DNA of 64,000 bases from M3007 sp044226205 (GTDB taxonomy: Bacteria; Bacteroidota; Bacteroidia; Chitinophagales; Saprospiraceae), in NCBI GenBank assembly GCA_044226205.1, contig JBGAHL010000014.1, positions 61,189 through 125,188 on the forward strand. Direction: 5' to 3'. Of this stretch, positions 42,354 to 54,200 are shown piece after piece (the first letter of the stretch is position 1; each line of letters begins with the position of its first letter). A program made the translations under genes and the position numbers. The notes beneath the pieces are model-generated. The model was not told where the DNA came from, ran no database searches, and saw nothing but the letters and a program-made list of their open reading frames with translations.

Positions 42354-42418
42354 TTTTCACCGCCAAGACGCAAAGAAATTAGCGCCCTCTCTGCGCCTTC
42401 GCGCCTTGGCGGTGAAAA
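42354..42418. repeat. Inverted repeat between two minus-strand genes
   Basis: TTTTCACCGCCAAG (42354-42367) pairs exactly with CTTGGCGGTGAAAA (42405-42418) around a 37-nt loop with GCG-rich inner pairs. It follows the stop of the upstream minus-strand gene by 17 nt and could end its transcript. The sequence resembles a dispersed repeat seen in several bacterial phyla. Confidence 0.65.
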
Positions 42419-42435
42419 ACAATAGTCCCCAAAAC

Positions 42436-43794
42436 TTACTCTTTAAACAGATTGACCTTAAAAAGCCGTCGATTGGGGTCGTTTATGCTGCTTTGCCCGA
42501 TGCAATACAAATACCCGGAGCGCATGCGGAAGCGCGTACTCAGGTAGGGCGCCCCGGAAGGGGTGTATTTTTTTCGAACGGCGCCGTTTGAAGGATCAAT
42601 TTCTTTTAAAACCAGCACCCCGCCCCTGCCCGAAAATCTGGCATAGATCCGCCGGGTGACCTCGTCGGCAATCATTTCGCGTTTCCAGCCGTCGGTCCGA
42701 AAATAGTCGATCGGGGTGGTCTGATCGCGCAGGGGCGCGAACTGATAGGTGTGCATGACGCCATTGACGTGGTCGAACAACAGCAGCGTGCTGTCGGTGC
42801 GAAACAGGGGCGCGTACACCGAATCCTGCGCAAGCATCTGGAAATACCCGATCGCCGCAACGAGCGCATTGGTTTCCGCCATTTTGGCCAGCTGGTCGGG
42901 GTCGAGGATTTTCGACAGGTCGGTCCAACGGGTTTTGTCGTCCAGAATGTCGTCTTTGTCCACGTCAGGAATGGTTTGCATATAGGCCACGAGAATCTCG
43001 CGGTAGCGTTTCATCAACTCCTCCTCGGCCGCTTCGTCGCGGATAAAAGCCAGAATATGAGGCTCGTGCGCCGGGTCGTAATAAAAATATCGGACGGATT
43101 GGCGCAGGGAGCCCGACTGGCGAAACACGTAATTGCCGTCCATTTCCAGCATGCAGGGGGCAATCAGTTCCTGAAACAGGGCGGCACTATAACGCGGAAA
43201 AGTGTCCAGCGTCTGGCCGTTCAGGGTCACTTCCCAGGCCCATTCGGGGCCGTAGACATGCAGACCGCCGGTGCAACTATGGTGCAGGGCCGTCGCGCGA
43301 TCGGGCAAACGCAGGCGGTCGAGCACCCGGCCGTCGTCGCTCGTCAGGTGCAGCCAGGTCTGTCCGCGGTCTTCAAAGAGCAGGAGCAGGTCGGGGCCGG
43401 CAAACAGATAATCCAGCAACTGAGAGCGGTTATTTTCCTCAAAAAGCACTTCCACGGCTTTGCCGGTGATGCCTACTTCGGGCAAATCCATGGCGGAAGA
43501 AGCCAACTGGACTTCAATAAAAGCCCGTTGCCGCACAAACTGGAGGGTATCGAGCGGGATGCGCCGGGCAAAATAGCCGATCTGTCGCACCACCAGTTCG
43601 CCCGGGCGATCGGGGAGTTCGCAGGCAAAACGCCCGTCGGTGTCGCTGATGGCGCGCAGCACGCCGTCGAACGCGACGGTGGCGCCGATCACGGCCTCTC
43701 CAGCGTCGTCGATGACGCGCCCTTCGAGGCGCCAGGTTTGGGCAGTGAGCGCCTGGGGAAAACAAAACAAAAGGGCAAACCAGAAAAATCGCAT
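42436..43794 (-). CDS. Exported protein with carboxypeptidase-regulatory-like domain
   Basis: A 452-aa exported protein. The signal peptide ends at LTAQ. Residues 20-100 form a CarboxypepD_reg-like beta sandwich (WRLEGRVIDDAGEAVIGATVAFDG ... SDTDGRFACEL), a module often found at the front of Bacteroidota outer-membrane proteins. The remainder (residues 110-452) has propeller-like repeats of Trp/Asp-rich strands but no recognised domain and no T9SS sorting tail. An exact -7 box TAGTTTTG (complement of 43812-43819) lies close upstream. Confidence 0.65.
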   Translation of the reverse strand: MRFFWFALLFCFPQALTAQTWRLEGRVIDDAGEAVIGATVAFDGVLRAISDTDGRFACELPDRPGELVVRQIGYFARRIPLDTLQFVRQRAFIEVQLASSAMDLPEVGITGKAVEVLFEENNRSQLLDYLFAGPDLLLLFEDRGQTWLHLTSDDGRVLDRLRLPDRATALHHSCTGGLHVYGPEWAWEVTLNGQTLDTFPRYSAALFQELIAPCMLEMDGNYVFRQSGSLRQSVRYFYYDPAHEPHILAFIRDEAAEEELMKRYREILVAYMQTIPDVDKDDILDDKTRWTDLSKILDPDQLAKMAETNALVAAIGYFQMLAQDSVYAPLFRTDSTLLLFDHVNGVMHTYQFAPLRDQTTPIDYFRTDGWKREMIADEVTRRIYARFSGRGGVLVLKEIDPSNGAVRKKYTPSGAPYLSTRFRMRSGYLYCIGQSSINDPNRRLFKVNLFKE

Positions 43795-43811
43795 CGGGCT
43801 GAATCGTTTCC

Positions 43812-43819
43812 CAAAACTA
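43812..43819 (-). promoter_or_regulatory. Possible -7 box for the CarboxypepD-domain gene
   Basis: Complement reads TAGTTTTG, an exact TAnnTTTG about 18 nt before the start codon. No TTG at the expected -33 position, so it is tentative. Confidence 0.3.
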
Positions 43820-43935
43820 TCGCCCCGGCGGTTTTTTTAAAAAGAGAAGGACTAAAAAGGGCTGTTTTCTGGCCAAACCGGCAGGCCGGTCGAGCGAATT
43901 GAATTCGGCGCGCTGCACATTTTGCGGTCGAATCG

Positions 43936-43943
43936 TACCTTTG
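43936..43943 (+). promoter_or_regulatory. Possible -7 box for trhO
   Basis: TACCTTTG is an exact TAnnTTTG 46 nt before the trhO start. A TTG at the right spacing was not found, so only the -7 box supports it. Confidence 0.35.
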
Positions 43944-43989
43944 CGCCGCGTCCATCCGCCCTGCAACCGGACACCGGGACGCCCAACAC

Positions 43990-45045
43990 ATGTCAAAGTT
44001 TCTCTACAACCGCGTCAGCCGCCGGGAGCTGAAAGAACGCCTCCAACACAATCCCGAGCCTCGCGTCACCCTCTCCTTTTACAAGTACGTCCGGCTGAAA
44101 AATCCGGCATTTTTCCGCAACCACCTCTACGATCTGCTCGAATCGGTGGGCGTCATGGGCCGCATTTACGTGGCCGGGGAAGGCGTAAACGCCCAGATCT
44201 CTGTGCCTGAAAATCGCTACGAGGATTTCAAAACCGCGATGAACAGCATCGAATTTTTTCAGGGCATGCGGCTCAATGTCGCAGTGGAGGCAGAAGGCAA
44301 ATCCTTTTTCGCCCTCATCATCAAAGTCCGTGAAAAAATCGTGGCCGACGGCATCGACGACCCCGATTTCGACCCCTCGCAAACCGGCCGGCACCTGAAA
44401 GCCGCCGAATGGAACGCGCTCATGAACGACCCCAACACCGTGGTGGTCGACATGCGCAACCACTACGAAAGCGAGGTCGGGCATTTTGAAAATGCTATTC
44501 TGCCACCCGTGGCGACCTTCCGCGAAGAACTGCCTTTCGTGGCCGAACAACTCAACGACCGCAAAGACTGCAACGTGCTCATGTACTGCACGGGCGGCAT
44601 CCGCTGCGAAAAAGCCAGCGCCTACATGCGCTACCGCGGCTTTCAAAACGTCTTCCAGCTCGAAGGCGGCATTATCGAATACGCCCGGCAAGTGCGCGCG
44701 CAGGGACTCGACAACCGTTTTATCGGCAAAAATTTCGTGTTCGACGAACGCCTCGGCGAACGCATCAGCCCCGACGTGATCGCCCATTGCCACCAGTGCG
44801 GAGCGGTGAGTGATGATCACACCAACTGCGCCAACGACCACTGCCACCTGCTCTTTATCCAGTGCCCGAACTGCCGGACCGAGTACGAAGGCTGCTGCTC
44901 GGCCGAATGCCGCGATTTCATGCATTTGCCGGAAGACGAACGCAAGGAAAAAGCCAAAACCATGCGCTTCAACGGTTCTACTTTCGGCAAAGGCGTTTAC
45001 CGCGCGTTCCGCCCGACGGAGGAGAAATTGGCACTTGGCGCATAA
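43990..45045 (+). CDS. trhO: tRNA uridine(34) hydroxylase / rhodanese-family TrhO
   Basis: TrhO hydroxylates U34 of certain tRNAs using oxygen. The 351-aa protein has the family layout: N-terminal acylphosphatase-like domain (RIYVAGEGVNAQISVP), a rhodanese domain with active-site loop CTGGIRCEKAS (Cys200), and a C-terminal Cys-rich part (HCHQCGAVSDDHTNC, CPNCRTEYEGCCSAEC) likely binding zinc. Full length. A TMTC-like gene follows 42 nt downstream on the same strand. Confidence 0.92.
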   Translation: MSKFLYNRVSRRELKERLQHNPEPRVTLSFYKYVRLKNPAFFRNHLYDLLESVGVMGRIYVAGEGVNAQISVPENRYEDFKTAMNSIEFFQGMRLNVAVEAEGKSFFALIIKVREKIVADGIDDPDFDPSQTGRHLKAAEWNALMNDPNTVVVDMRNHYESEVGHFENAILPPVATFREELPFVAEQLNDRKDCNVLMYCTGGIRCEKASAYMRYRGFQNVFQLEGGIIEYARQVRAQGLDNRFIGKNFVFDERLGERISPDVIAHCHQCGAVSDDHTNCANDHCHLLFIQCPNCRTEYEGCCSAECRDFMHLPEDERKEKAKTMRFNGSTFGKGVYRAFRPTEEKLALGA

Positions 45046-45087
45046 TCCGGGGAAATTTCGTTTTTTCGCGGGCGAAAATTGTCTTTT

Positions 45088-47094
45088 ATGGCCAAACAAC
45101 AACCCCGCCGTCCCGCTTCTCCGGCTCAGTCCTCCGCCCGCTCTGCCGTCAAAACCGCGAGTTCCGCTCCGTCCTCCGGCTTTACAGCGCCGCCGTTTTT
45201 TATGCGGATCGGACTGCAAACGGGGCTGATTTTTGCCTTTGCGTTCCTGCTGTATGCCAACACGTTGTCGCACGATTTTGTGCTCGACGACGCGATTGTC
45301 ATCACCGGCAACGTCCATACCCAGAAAGGCATCCAGGGCATTCCGGGTATCCTCAGTACCGATGCCTTCACGGCTTTTTTCGACGCTGCGGGCAAAAAAT
45401 CGCTGGTCGTCGGCGGTCGTTACCGACCGCTTACGCTGGTGTTGTTCGCGGTGATTTATCAGATGGTCGGGGCGAAGCCTTTTCTGTTCCACCTCGTTAC
45501 GGTGTTGATGTTTGCGCTCACCTGCGCGGTGTTCTACCGCACGCTGCGGCGGATGTTGCGGGTCAATTTTGGCGATGGCTACGCCGCGATGCTGGCGTGG
45601 ATGGCGGCCGTGTTGTTTGCGGCGCACCCGATCCATACGGAGGTAGTGGCCAATATCAAGGGCTGCGACGAAATCGCCACCCTGTTGTTTAGTCTGGGCG
45701 CTATGTGGCTCGTTTTCAAAGCTTACGATACAGGCAAGCAACTCTGGTCGGCATTGGCCGCCCTGTCTTTTTTCCTCGCCTGCCTGTCGAAAGAAAACGC
45801 CGTGACCTTCCTCGTGGTGATTCCTCTGGCGCTGTACTTTTTCCGGCCGGCCAGTCGGGCGCAGGCGGTGGTGCTGAGCGCGCCGCTGATCGGTGCATTC
45901 GTGGTCTTTTTCGTGATCCGTATGCAGATTCTCGATTGGCAGTTTGGCAAGCCTCCGATGGAATTGATGAACAACCCCTACCTGAAAATCCAGGGCGATC
46001 AATGGGTGCCTTATTCAGCAGGGGAAAAACTGGCCACCATTTTTTACACCCTGGGCAAATATGTCTGGCTGCTCATTTTCCCCCATCCGCTCACCCACGA
46101 TTATTACCCCAAATCGATCCCCATGCAAACCTTCGCCAGCCCTGCCGCGCTACTAAGCGTGGCGGTGTACGCAGGTTTGGCTTATTGGGCAATAAAAGGC
46201 CTCAAGAAAAAAGATCCGGTCAGTTTCGGGGTATTTCTCTACCTGCTGACGCTGAGCATCGTGGCCAACTTTGTGTTCCCGGTCGGGACCAACATGGGCG
46301 AACGTTTCGTGTTCATGCCCTCGGCCGGCTTCTGCCTGGCCGTTTCCGCACTGTTGCTCCGGCTTGGCAGCAACAATAACATGGCCCTCCCGCTGGGCCT
46401 GCTGGGTGTGCTGACGGTCCTGTATTCGGGCAAAACCGTGGTGCGCAACATGGCCTGGGCGACCAATGAAAAATTGTTTTTCACCGACGTCGCCACTTCC
46501 GACAACAGCGCCAAAATTCACAATGCCTGCGGCGGCGTCCTGTTCGACAAGGCCAAGGACGTGAAAGACCAGGCGGAAAAAGACAAGCTCTACCGCGAGT
46601 CGCTCCAGCACGCCGACAAAGCCATCCAGATCTATCCGAACTACCGCGACGCCTACATCACCCGGGCCGGCGACCGTTTTTATCTGAAAGACTACGACGG
46701 GGCCGTGGCCGACTACCGCCGCGCCTTGCAACTGGCTGAAAACGACCCGAAAATCAAAACTTACCTCGGCATCGCCCTGCGCGACGGCGGCAAGTTTTAC
46801 GGGGAGAAAAAAGGCGATTTCGCTACGTCGGCCAAAATGCTGAACGAATCCTGGCAGATCAACAGCAAGGATTTTGAAACGGCGCGCCTGCTGGGCGTAC
46901 TCAACGGGGTGCAGAAAAAGCCGCAGGAAGCGCTCGAATGGTTTAAAAAAGCGTCCGAACTGGCGCCCGACAACGCCTCCATCCTTTTTGACCTGGGCAC
47001 GGCTTACTACAACGCCGGCGATCCGGTAAAAGGCGCCGAGTACCGGCAAAAAGCGATCGAAAAAGACCCGACAATGGGCGAAAAGAAACAGTAG
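45088..47094 (+). CDS. TMTC-like GT-C glycosyltransferase with C-terminal TPRs
   Basis: A 668-aa membrane protein. A basic, Ala/Ser-rich cytoplasmic start is followed by about ten hydrophobic segments (residues 40-440). The first periplasmic loop has HDFVLDDAIVITGN, the acidic motif typical of GT-C O-mannosyltransferases and TMTC proteins. Residues 470-668 contain tetratricopeptide repeats (AIQIYPNYRDAYITRAGDRFYL, ALEWFKKASELAPDNASILFDLG). Likely transfers a lipid-linked sugar to exported proteins, but the acceptor is unknown. The ATG at 45088 is preferred over a TTG at 45079. Confidence 0.75.
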   Translation: MAKQQPRRPASPAQSSARSAVKTASSAPSSGFTAPPFFMRIGLQTGLIFAFAFLLYANTLSHDFVLDDAIVITGNVHTQKGIQGIPGILSTDAFTAFFDAAGKKSLVVGGRYRPLTLVLFAVIYQMVGAKPFLFHLVTVLMFALTCAVFYRTLRRMLRVNFGDGYAAMLAWMAAVLFAAHPIHTEVVANIKGCDEIATLLFSLGAMWLVFKAYDTGKQLWSALAALSFFLACLSKENAVTFLVVIPLALYFFRPASRAQAVVLSAPLIGAFVVFFVIRMQILDWQFGKPPMELMNNPYLKIQGDQWVPYSAGEKLATIFYTLGKYVWLLIFPHPLTHDYYPKSIPMQTFASPAALLSVAVYAGLAYWAIKGLKKKDPVSFGVFLYLLTLSIVANFVFPVGTNMGERFVFMPSAGFCLAVSALLLRLGSNNNMALPLGLLGVLTVLYSGKTVVRNMAWATNEKLFFTDVATSDNSAKIHNACGGVLFDKAKDVKDQAEKDKLYRESLQHADKAIQIYPNYRDAYITRAGDRFYLKDYDGAVADYRRALQLAENDPKIKTYLGIALRDGGKFYGEKKGDFATSAKMLNESWQINSKDFETARLLGVLNGVQKKPQEALEWFKKASELAPDNASILFDLGTAYYNAGDPVKGAEYRQKAIEKDPTMGEKKQ

Positions 47095-47129
47095 ACTTGC
47101 GCCGCCAGGTTTTCAGCATGACGGGATTT

Positions 47130-47173
47130 CATAAACCTCTTAAACCTCATAAACCTCATAAACCATAATAAAC
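47130..47173. repeat. Short tandem repeat CATAAACCT
   Basis: Four near-exact tandem copies of a 9-bp unit (CATAAACCT, one copy CTTAAACCT) lie between two convergent genes. The unit count is likely variable between strains. Confidence 0.7.
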
Positions 47174-47176
47174 CGT

Positions 47177-48232
47177 TTATAGCGTAAACCCTGGACAGTT
47201 CATCGGGCAGCGCCGTTTGCCCATCAGCCAGACCGCCGAAAGTTCGAAACTCCCCGGCGGACTAATGCTGACGCTCGAAAGGTTGCTGTCCCAGGAGCCT
47301 CTCACGAAACAAGGCCCGAAATCCGCTTTGACGAGCAGGACAAGCCCGGGCCGGACGCGGCTTTCTCCCGCCACATCCTTGCCTGAAAGCCGCAGCTGGG
47401 CGCCCAGGGAGTAATCGTTGCCCGACAGTTCCTGAATAAAAGCCGTGCCGGCCACCAGTTGCCATTGTTTGCTCGTAGCGTACGACTGCCGGCGGTAAAA
47501 GCCGTTGAGTTGCCAGTGCTCGAAGGCCCGCACGGCGCCCTGGACGGAAAACCCGGGGTCGAGACGGTTCGTATTTTCATCCTTGCCCGCACCCAGTAGC
47601 GAGTAGCTCGGCCGCAGCAGGTGGTGCAGGGAAAAACCCAGGGTCCAGCCGTTGTCAGCATCGTCTGTGCGGTCGAAGGCGTCGAAGATGCGCACCCCGA
47701 AATCCATGTCCTTGACCAGGCGGTTGTCGCGCAGCGTGTTTTCTCCGGAAGGCAGATCGAGGCTGAAATCGCCGGTAGTACCGTCGAATTGCTCGTTGAA
47801 CGTGTATTTTTCAGGAGAAAGCCCGTATTGAAGCGCCCCCACGGAAAGCCCGTACGCCACCCAGCTGTCGCCGATAAACGTGTGGCTCAGCGACACGAGC
47901 GCCCTGCCGTTGAGGTTGTACAGCCCGCTGCCGTAAACGCCATCGTGCTGCACGAACAGCCCGAAACTCCACACGGCGTAATCCGAAAAACGGTTGCAAG
48001 GGCGCCAGTCCCAACCGAGCGCCGAACCGTAGATGCCCCTTTCTGAAAAATGATCCCATTGACTCCTGAAAATACCGCCGACCCGGTGAGTCGCGCGGCC
48101 GGGGAAGTTGCCCGTCTCGGCCGGGTTGAGCAAATAGGGCAGCGATTGATACTGGCTGAAGGTAAAATCCTGCGCCTGCAAACCGGCGGCACAGCACATC
48201 AGGACAAAGAGGAGGTAAAGAGCGTTTTTCAT
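47177..48232 (-). CDS. PorP/SprF-family type IX secretion outer-membrane protein
   Basis: A 351-aa outer-membrane beta-barrel. The signal peptide ends at GLQAQ, followed by the hallmark DFTFSQYQSLPYLLNPAETGNF and GGIFRSQWDHF. The family helps place T9SS type B cargo such as SprB on the surface. Its start is 3 nt after the stop of the giant adhesin gene, so the two form a cargo-plus-PorP/SprF operon. The end is convergent with the TMTC-like gene. Confidence 0.9.
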   Translation of the reverse strand: MKNALYLLFVLMCCAAGLQAQDFTFSQYQSLPYLLNPAETGNFPGRATHRVGGIFRSQWDHFSERGIYGSALGWDWRPCNRFSDYAVWSFGLFVQHDGVYGSGLYNLNGRALVSLSHTFIGDSWVAYGLSVGALQYGLSPEKYTFNEQFDGTTGDFSLDLPSGENTLRDNRLVKDMDFGVRIFDAFDRTDDADNGWTLGFSLHHLLRPSYSLLGAGKDENTNRLDPGFSVQGAVRAFEHWQLNGFYRRQSYATSKQWQLVAGTAFIQELSGNDYSLGAQLRLSGKDVAGESRVRPGLVLLVKADFGPCFVRGSWDSNLSSVSISPPGSFELSAVWLMGKRRCPMNCPGFTL

Positions 48233-48235
48233 GGT

Positions 48236-51200
48236 TTATCGAATTAAGCGGACGAGCCGGTGATGCGTGTTGTGGTCGCCGTTGAGGTACCAGAAAGTGA
48301 CGACGGCGTAGTAATTGCCCATTTCTGACTTTTCTCCGTGAAAATTACCATCCCAACCGCAGGCAGGGCCGGGGTCGTTGGGCAGGCAGTTTTCGGCGGA
48401 TTCAAACAGAAGTTCATTCCATTTGTCGTACACCCTGAATTCCATGCGCACCACGCCCGGGTTGATGCTGCGCGGGTAAAGCGTATCGTTGTGGCCGTCG
48501 CCGTTGGGGCTGAATGCCTCGGGAAAAGCCGTCTTGACCTTGTCGTTGCGCACACACACGTAGGCCGTATCGATGGCTTCGCAATGCCGGTCGTCGGTGG
48601 CCAACACCACGAATTCAAAACAGCCCGTCTCGGTCGGCAGCGCGACCGGCGTGGCGGAGCTTGGGTCGTCGAGCCATACTTCCCGCGACCAATGCAGGGC
48701 CTGGATGTACAGGCCTTCGGCCAGCAGATCGACGGTTTCGCCCAGCGGAATATCTTCGGGCGCCTCGGGGTAGGCATTCAGCGTCATTTCCCGCACTTCC
48801 GGGATAAAGACCAGCGTATCGTTGGGGCAACCATACACAGGCTCTTTCAGTTGAATGCTGTAGTAGCCGCTCGGCAAATGTTGAAGGCTGTTTTGCACCT
48901 GGTTGCTGTCGTTGGTCACCGTCACGAATGCGCCGGGTGAATTGACAATATTGAGGGCATAGCCATCTGCCAGGGTGCATCCTTCCACCAGTTCCACGGG
49001 CACAGGAGGGCGCGGCCGCACCGTCAGCGAGGTATCCACGCGGGTCAGGCAGCCATTGATCGCCGACCTGGCCCAAACAGTAAAAAGTACCTGGCCCGGC
49101 GTTTCGCGCACGATGCGGAAAGGCGGCGTAAAAAGCGTGTCGCCGGGAGCAAACACGACAAACAAGGCCGCGTTATCGCTCGTCACGCCGATCTCCTGCT
49201 CCACTCCCGGACAAGCGTTGGGCAAAAAATCGAGGCTCAATGGCGGGGCCGGCTGACCCGCAAACTGGACCGTATCGCTGTCGTAACCGCAGCCGACGGC
49301 ATAAAACACCCATTCGTTCGCCCCTTCTTCGGCTACCACCCAAACGGGGTTGGCCGTCAGCACAGCGCCGTGGCGGTTTTTCCAATAAGTGCCGGCCCCG
49401 GCGGTAGCGTGACCGGTCAGCAAAACGGAGTCGCCCGCACAAATTTTGCTCAAATCCACGTGCGTCTCTGCAACTGCTTCATATTCAGCCGGGTAAATAA
49501 CAAAATCGTGACTCAGCGTGTCCGTGTTGCAATCGTTTCGCGCAATCAGGTAAACCGTCAGGATATAGGGCTCCTCGGACGTGTTGACCACCGTGTACGT
49601 CTCCGTCTGCGTGATCGAAGTCGGCACTTTCAAACTGCCAAACACAAGGGTATCGGCCACGGAATTGATGCTTTGACTCAAAACCTCCAGCACCTCCCCG
49701 TGGCAAAGCGTGTCCTGACTGAAACTGAACCCGGCCACGGCCGGCGCTTTTACCGTGATCGACGAAACCGACTGGGTAGTGCTGCATTCGTTTACCGCCA
49801 CGAGCCGCACTTCGTACACCAGATCGCTCAAAGCCTCGGGGAGGGTCAAAATTTGCGGAGAACCCGTGGCCGGCTGGGCAAACAGGAGGGTATTGCCCTG
49901 CCAGACTTCAAAATAAAGCGTGTCCTGCGCGGTAGCATTGTATGAAAATTCGACCGGCAGCGGCCCGCAGCCCTGCGTGACGTCGGGCGTACACACCAGC
50001 GTCGGCGGCGACTCCACATAAATATCCAGCTGGGACGAATCCCGACACCCCGCCGCGGTCATGCTGACCAGTAAAATCGTGTGGTTGCCGCCCGGCAAAC
50101 TTACCCCGCCAGGATCGAAAACCGTGGACAACAAAGCGCCGTTATCGTACCACGACTGGGTCGCCGCACCTGTTGTATTATTCTGAAAATCAATTATTTG
50201 CCCAATACAAAAAGGCGCCGACAGTGAAAAATCCGACCCCGGCAACGGGCTCACCAATACCTGCATGGTATCTGAAAACTGACATTCCGCGTTGTCAAAA
50301 TGCAGCACGGCAAACTGGCTTCCCGCGGCCGGACTAATCATATCCGAGGGGGTCCAGTAGGCCTGAAAACCCGGCGGAGGCGCATTGGCAGCCGTCAGGG
50401 CCACGACCGGGTCGTTGAGGCAACGACCTAGATCCGGGCCGGCATCGGGCGCCGCGTACTGGATGTGCAGGGTCAGGGTGTCGTACTGCGCGCAGTTGAG
50501 CGAATTGTGGAGGTAACCCAGCACGACTTTCAGGAAGGTATCCTGCTGAAACGCCGAAGGGTCGAGCGTCAGGGTGCCTGTGGGCGAGAGTAAATTACCC
50601 GCCAGATCGAGCCAGACCAGCCCGCTCTGGCCCAGGGGCTGGCCTTCATGCACGTACAGTCCTTCATTTTGACAAATACTTTCCGGCACGCCGGCATCCA
50701 GCACACCAGGTGCGAGCAACTCGTTGAGGGTCAGCGTTAAGACGCCCGAGGCCGTACAGCCTGCTGCGTTGACATTGGTCCAGGTCAGGGTATTCGTCGG
50801 GCCTGTTCCGGGCAGCGAGGGATCGAAATGATGCCCGTCGGGCGTAACGCCCGGCCCCGAATAACTCAACATCGGGTTGTTGTCGATGAGCGGGAGCGGC
50901 ACTTCGCCCGGCGTGTTGCAAAGCGTCAACATGTCCGGCACGGCCACAGGGGTATTAGCAATGACGCTCAGCGCAATCGTCGCGGAATTCGTGCAGCCCG
51001 TGGCGTTGTCGGTCGCCGTAAACGTCAGGGTCGCATTCAGCGTGGTGGAAAAAATGGCGGTATCGCCGCTGAAACTCACGCCCGGGTTGCTGCTTTGCCA
51101 GGCGCCCGTCGCCCCGACCGGCAGCGTGGGCGAAAGGGCAACCTGTCCCAATTCCACACAGACGGTGATGTCATTGCCCGCCGACACCTGCGGGAGGGGC

Positions 51201-54200
51201 AAAACGCTCACGATCAGGCTGTCTTTCGAAATGCAGGCGCCGCTGCCTTTTTGATAAATGTAGGTGTACTGCCCGACAGCGAGCGCAGCGGGATTCACCA
51301 CTGCCGAGACAGGCGCGCCGTTCAGGTACCACTGGCCGCCCGACAGGTTGGCTGTCAGGGTTGCCGCCGCGTCATTTTTACATAAATTCAGGGGCGAAGG
51401 CCCCAAAACCAATGCTTCGGGCGCGTCGATCTGAATACTCACCGAATCGAGAAAAGTCCCGCAAATGCCCGCCAACTGGAGGTAAAGCCGGAAGGTTTGG
51501 GCGCTGGTCGGGGAGGAAAACAGGACGTTCTGCGGAATCCAGTCGGTCGAGACGGGTTGCCCGAACGGCGCCGACCAAACGGGCGACACCGAGGGATCGC
51601 AGCCCGTGTCGTAGGTAGTCGCGCTCAAATCGAGCACGGCCGTTTGGCAAAACGGGTTGGGAATCGAGGGCAATTGCGCCGCCGGGCGCGTGTAAAACGT
51701 ATCGATCAATTGCCAGTACACCGTGTCGCAGTGGTTCCAGGCCGTCATTTGATAGGTATAAATGCCGCAGGCATTGATCTTGATTTGCGGTGCTGCCGAC
51801 GAGGCGTTGGTGCCGCCGACAAACTGAAATGGATTGGGCGGAGCGCTGCCGTCGTCGGCCCTGACGACCTTCCACAGGTAATTGACGCCCGGCTGCGCCA
51901 CCGTGTTGAACGGAATGTTGAGCCCGCCGGCGGGCAGGCATTTGGGCCGCGGCGTTACGTTGACAGCCGCAACGGGTATTTCAGCCACGGTAAAAGTGGC
52001 GCTGGCCGTAGCGGGCGGGCATTGCAGGTTATCCACTTCCACGGTCACGAGGTAATCGCCCGGCTGGTCGAACTGTGGCGGCGCGGGCGCCGGGCCGCTT
52101 CCCGTGGCGGGCATGCCGCCGCCGAAAGTCCAGTCGATCTGCACGGGCGCGCCGCCGTCGGTGTACCCCAGGTTCAATTGGGGCGAGCCCGCGCCGCAGG
52201 GCTGATCGGCGCCAAGGTCGAGGGTGGCGGTCGGCGAGGCGTACACGTCCACCGTTTGGCTGAGGGTAGCCGTGTCGCAATTGTTGCCGATTTCCAGCTG
52301 GAGGGTGTATTGCCCCGTATTGGCCGGTGAAAAAACCGGGTTGGGCAGCATGGAAGTGGCCACGATGGCGCCGCCAGCGTCGCGCAGGGTCCATTTGCGG
52401 TAAGGCGTCGCGGTAAATGCCTGCGACAGGTCGGTGCAGGGCAGGGTGGCGGGCAGGCAAATTTTAACTGGCGCCTGAAATGCCGCGACGGGGTTTTGGG
52501 CAAAATTCATAGTGGCCGTCTGGGTCGCCGAGCCGCAAGTGTTCATCACCGTCAGGGTAACGGTGTACGGCCCGTTGCCGGCCGGCACGAATGTCGGGGT
52601 GGCCTGTCCGCAGGGCACCGTAACATCCAGCAGCCCGCCCGACACCTGGTAATGGCAATCGCAGGAAAGGCCGCCCGTCTGGATGTTCAGGCTGGAAGGC
52701 AGAAAACTCACCGCGTCGCCTTCGCAGGGGCTGGGCACGGTAAAAGCGCTGATTTGGGGATGATCATAAAAAACAAGGGTATCGGCAAAAACGTCGCTGT
52801 TGGGGACCGGACAATTGTTGGCGGCCTGCACCCGGACGATATAGGCGCCCGGCAGGGAAAACGTAACGGCAATACCGCCGGGAATTTGCATCGTCGAAGC
52901 GCCGCCCGGCGGCCCCTGTACCGGCAACCACGATACCGTAAGACCGGTTCCAATCGAGGTGCTGGTGAAATTGAGCGTTTGCGTCACGCAATCATCGGCT
53001 GGCGCCGTGTAGGAAAAGGCGGCCGTCGGGTGCTGCCCTACGGTCACGGTGGCGCTGGCCTGGGCGGAGCCGCAGGCATTGCTCACGAGTACGTCGAGCG
53101 TGTAGGTTCCGGGCTGATCGAAGGGGATGTTTTGCGGCAGCGGGTCCGTGTACGTGAGGGTCGAATTGTCGGGCAGGTGGAGGGTCCACAAATAATTCAA
53201 TGCACCCGCGGCAAAACCGCCGGTACTGGTGACGTTGAATTGAGCGGCCGTAATGTTCAGGCTGTAAGGCGCGCAGGCATTGAACCCCGCGAGCGAAAGA
53301 GTAGCCGCCGGGGCGGATTGCACGACGATGGTGGTGTCCCAGGTGTCCGTCCCGCAGGGATTGCTGATGGTCAAGGTCACGTGGTAGCTGCCGGCCTGAT
53401 CGAAAATAATGACCGGGTTACTGGCATTAGCCGTGGAGCCCGGCTCGAAATGCCAGCCGTTGGCCGGCGTCACGCCCCAGACGGGCGCTGCGGTGGCATT
53501 TTGCGACAAATTGACAAACTGAATTTCCCTCGGTGCGCAATTGCCCGCCCCTTGCAGGATGGCGTCGGCATTGGCGATGGGCAGCTCTGCGATCACAATG
53601 GTCTTGGTGGCCATGCTTACCCCGCAGGTTGAATTTTCATTCAACACGTTCATTTTGATGGTGTAAGTGCCTGTTTCCAAAAACTGAACGGTGATCGACT
53701 GCTCGTACAGATCGTTCGGATCGTATTGATAATCAACCCCGTTGACACCCGGAGTAATGACCCACTCGATCTGCTCCGTCGTGCTGTCGCAGGAAAATAC
53801 GCCCGGCGATTCCTGAATGACGGCCGCGCCGCCCCAGGACTGGTTGGAAAAAGTCACGGTGGCGCCGGGGCAAAAATTGGGCGGCATCGTCATGCCGATC
53901 ACCGCCACAGGCGCTTCACTGACCGTGATCGGGCCCACCTGGGCTTCCGAACTGCCACAGGGATTGATCGCGATAATTTTGACAAAATAGGCATTGGGGC
54001 TTTGGGCATTGCCTTGCCCGCATGACGATTCGAAGAAGGTGTAGCTAATGGTCGGCGGAATATTGGCCTGGGTAAAAGTCTGCACCGTCATGCCATTCAC
54101 CTGAAACAAATACTCGGTGCCGGGCGAGTTGCCAGAGGTGCCCGACACGGGGAAATTGATCGTTGCGGGAGGGCAAAGATTGATCGTGCTGCCCGGGTTG

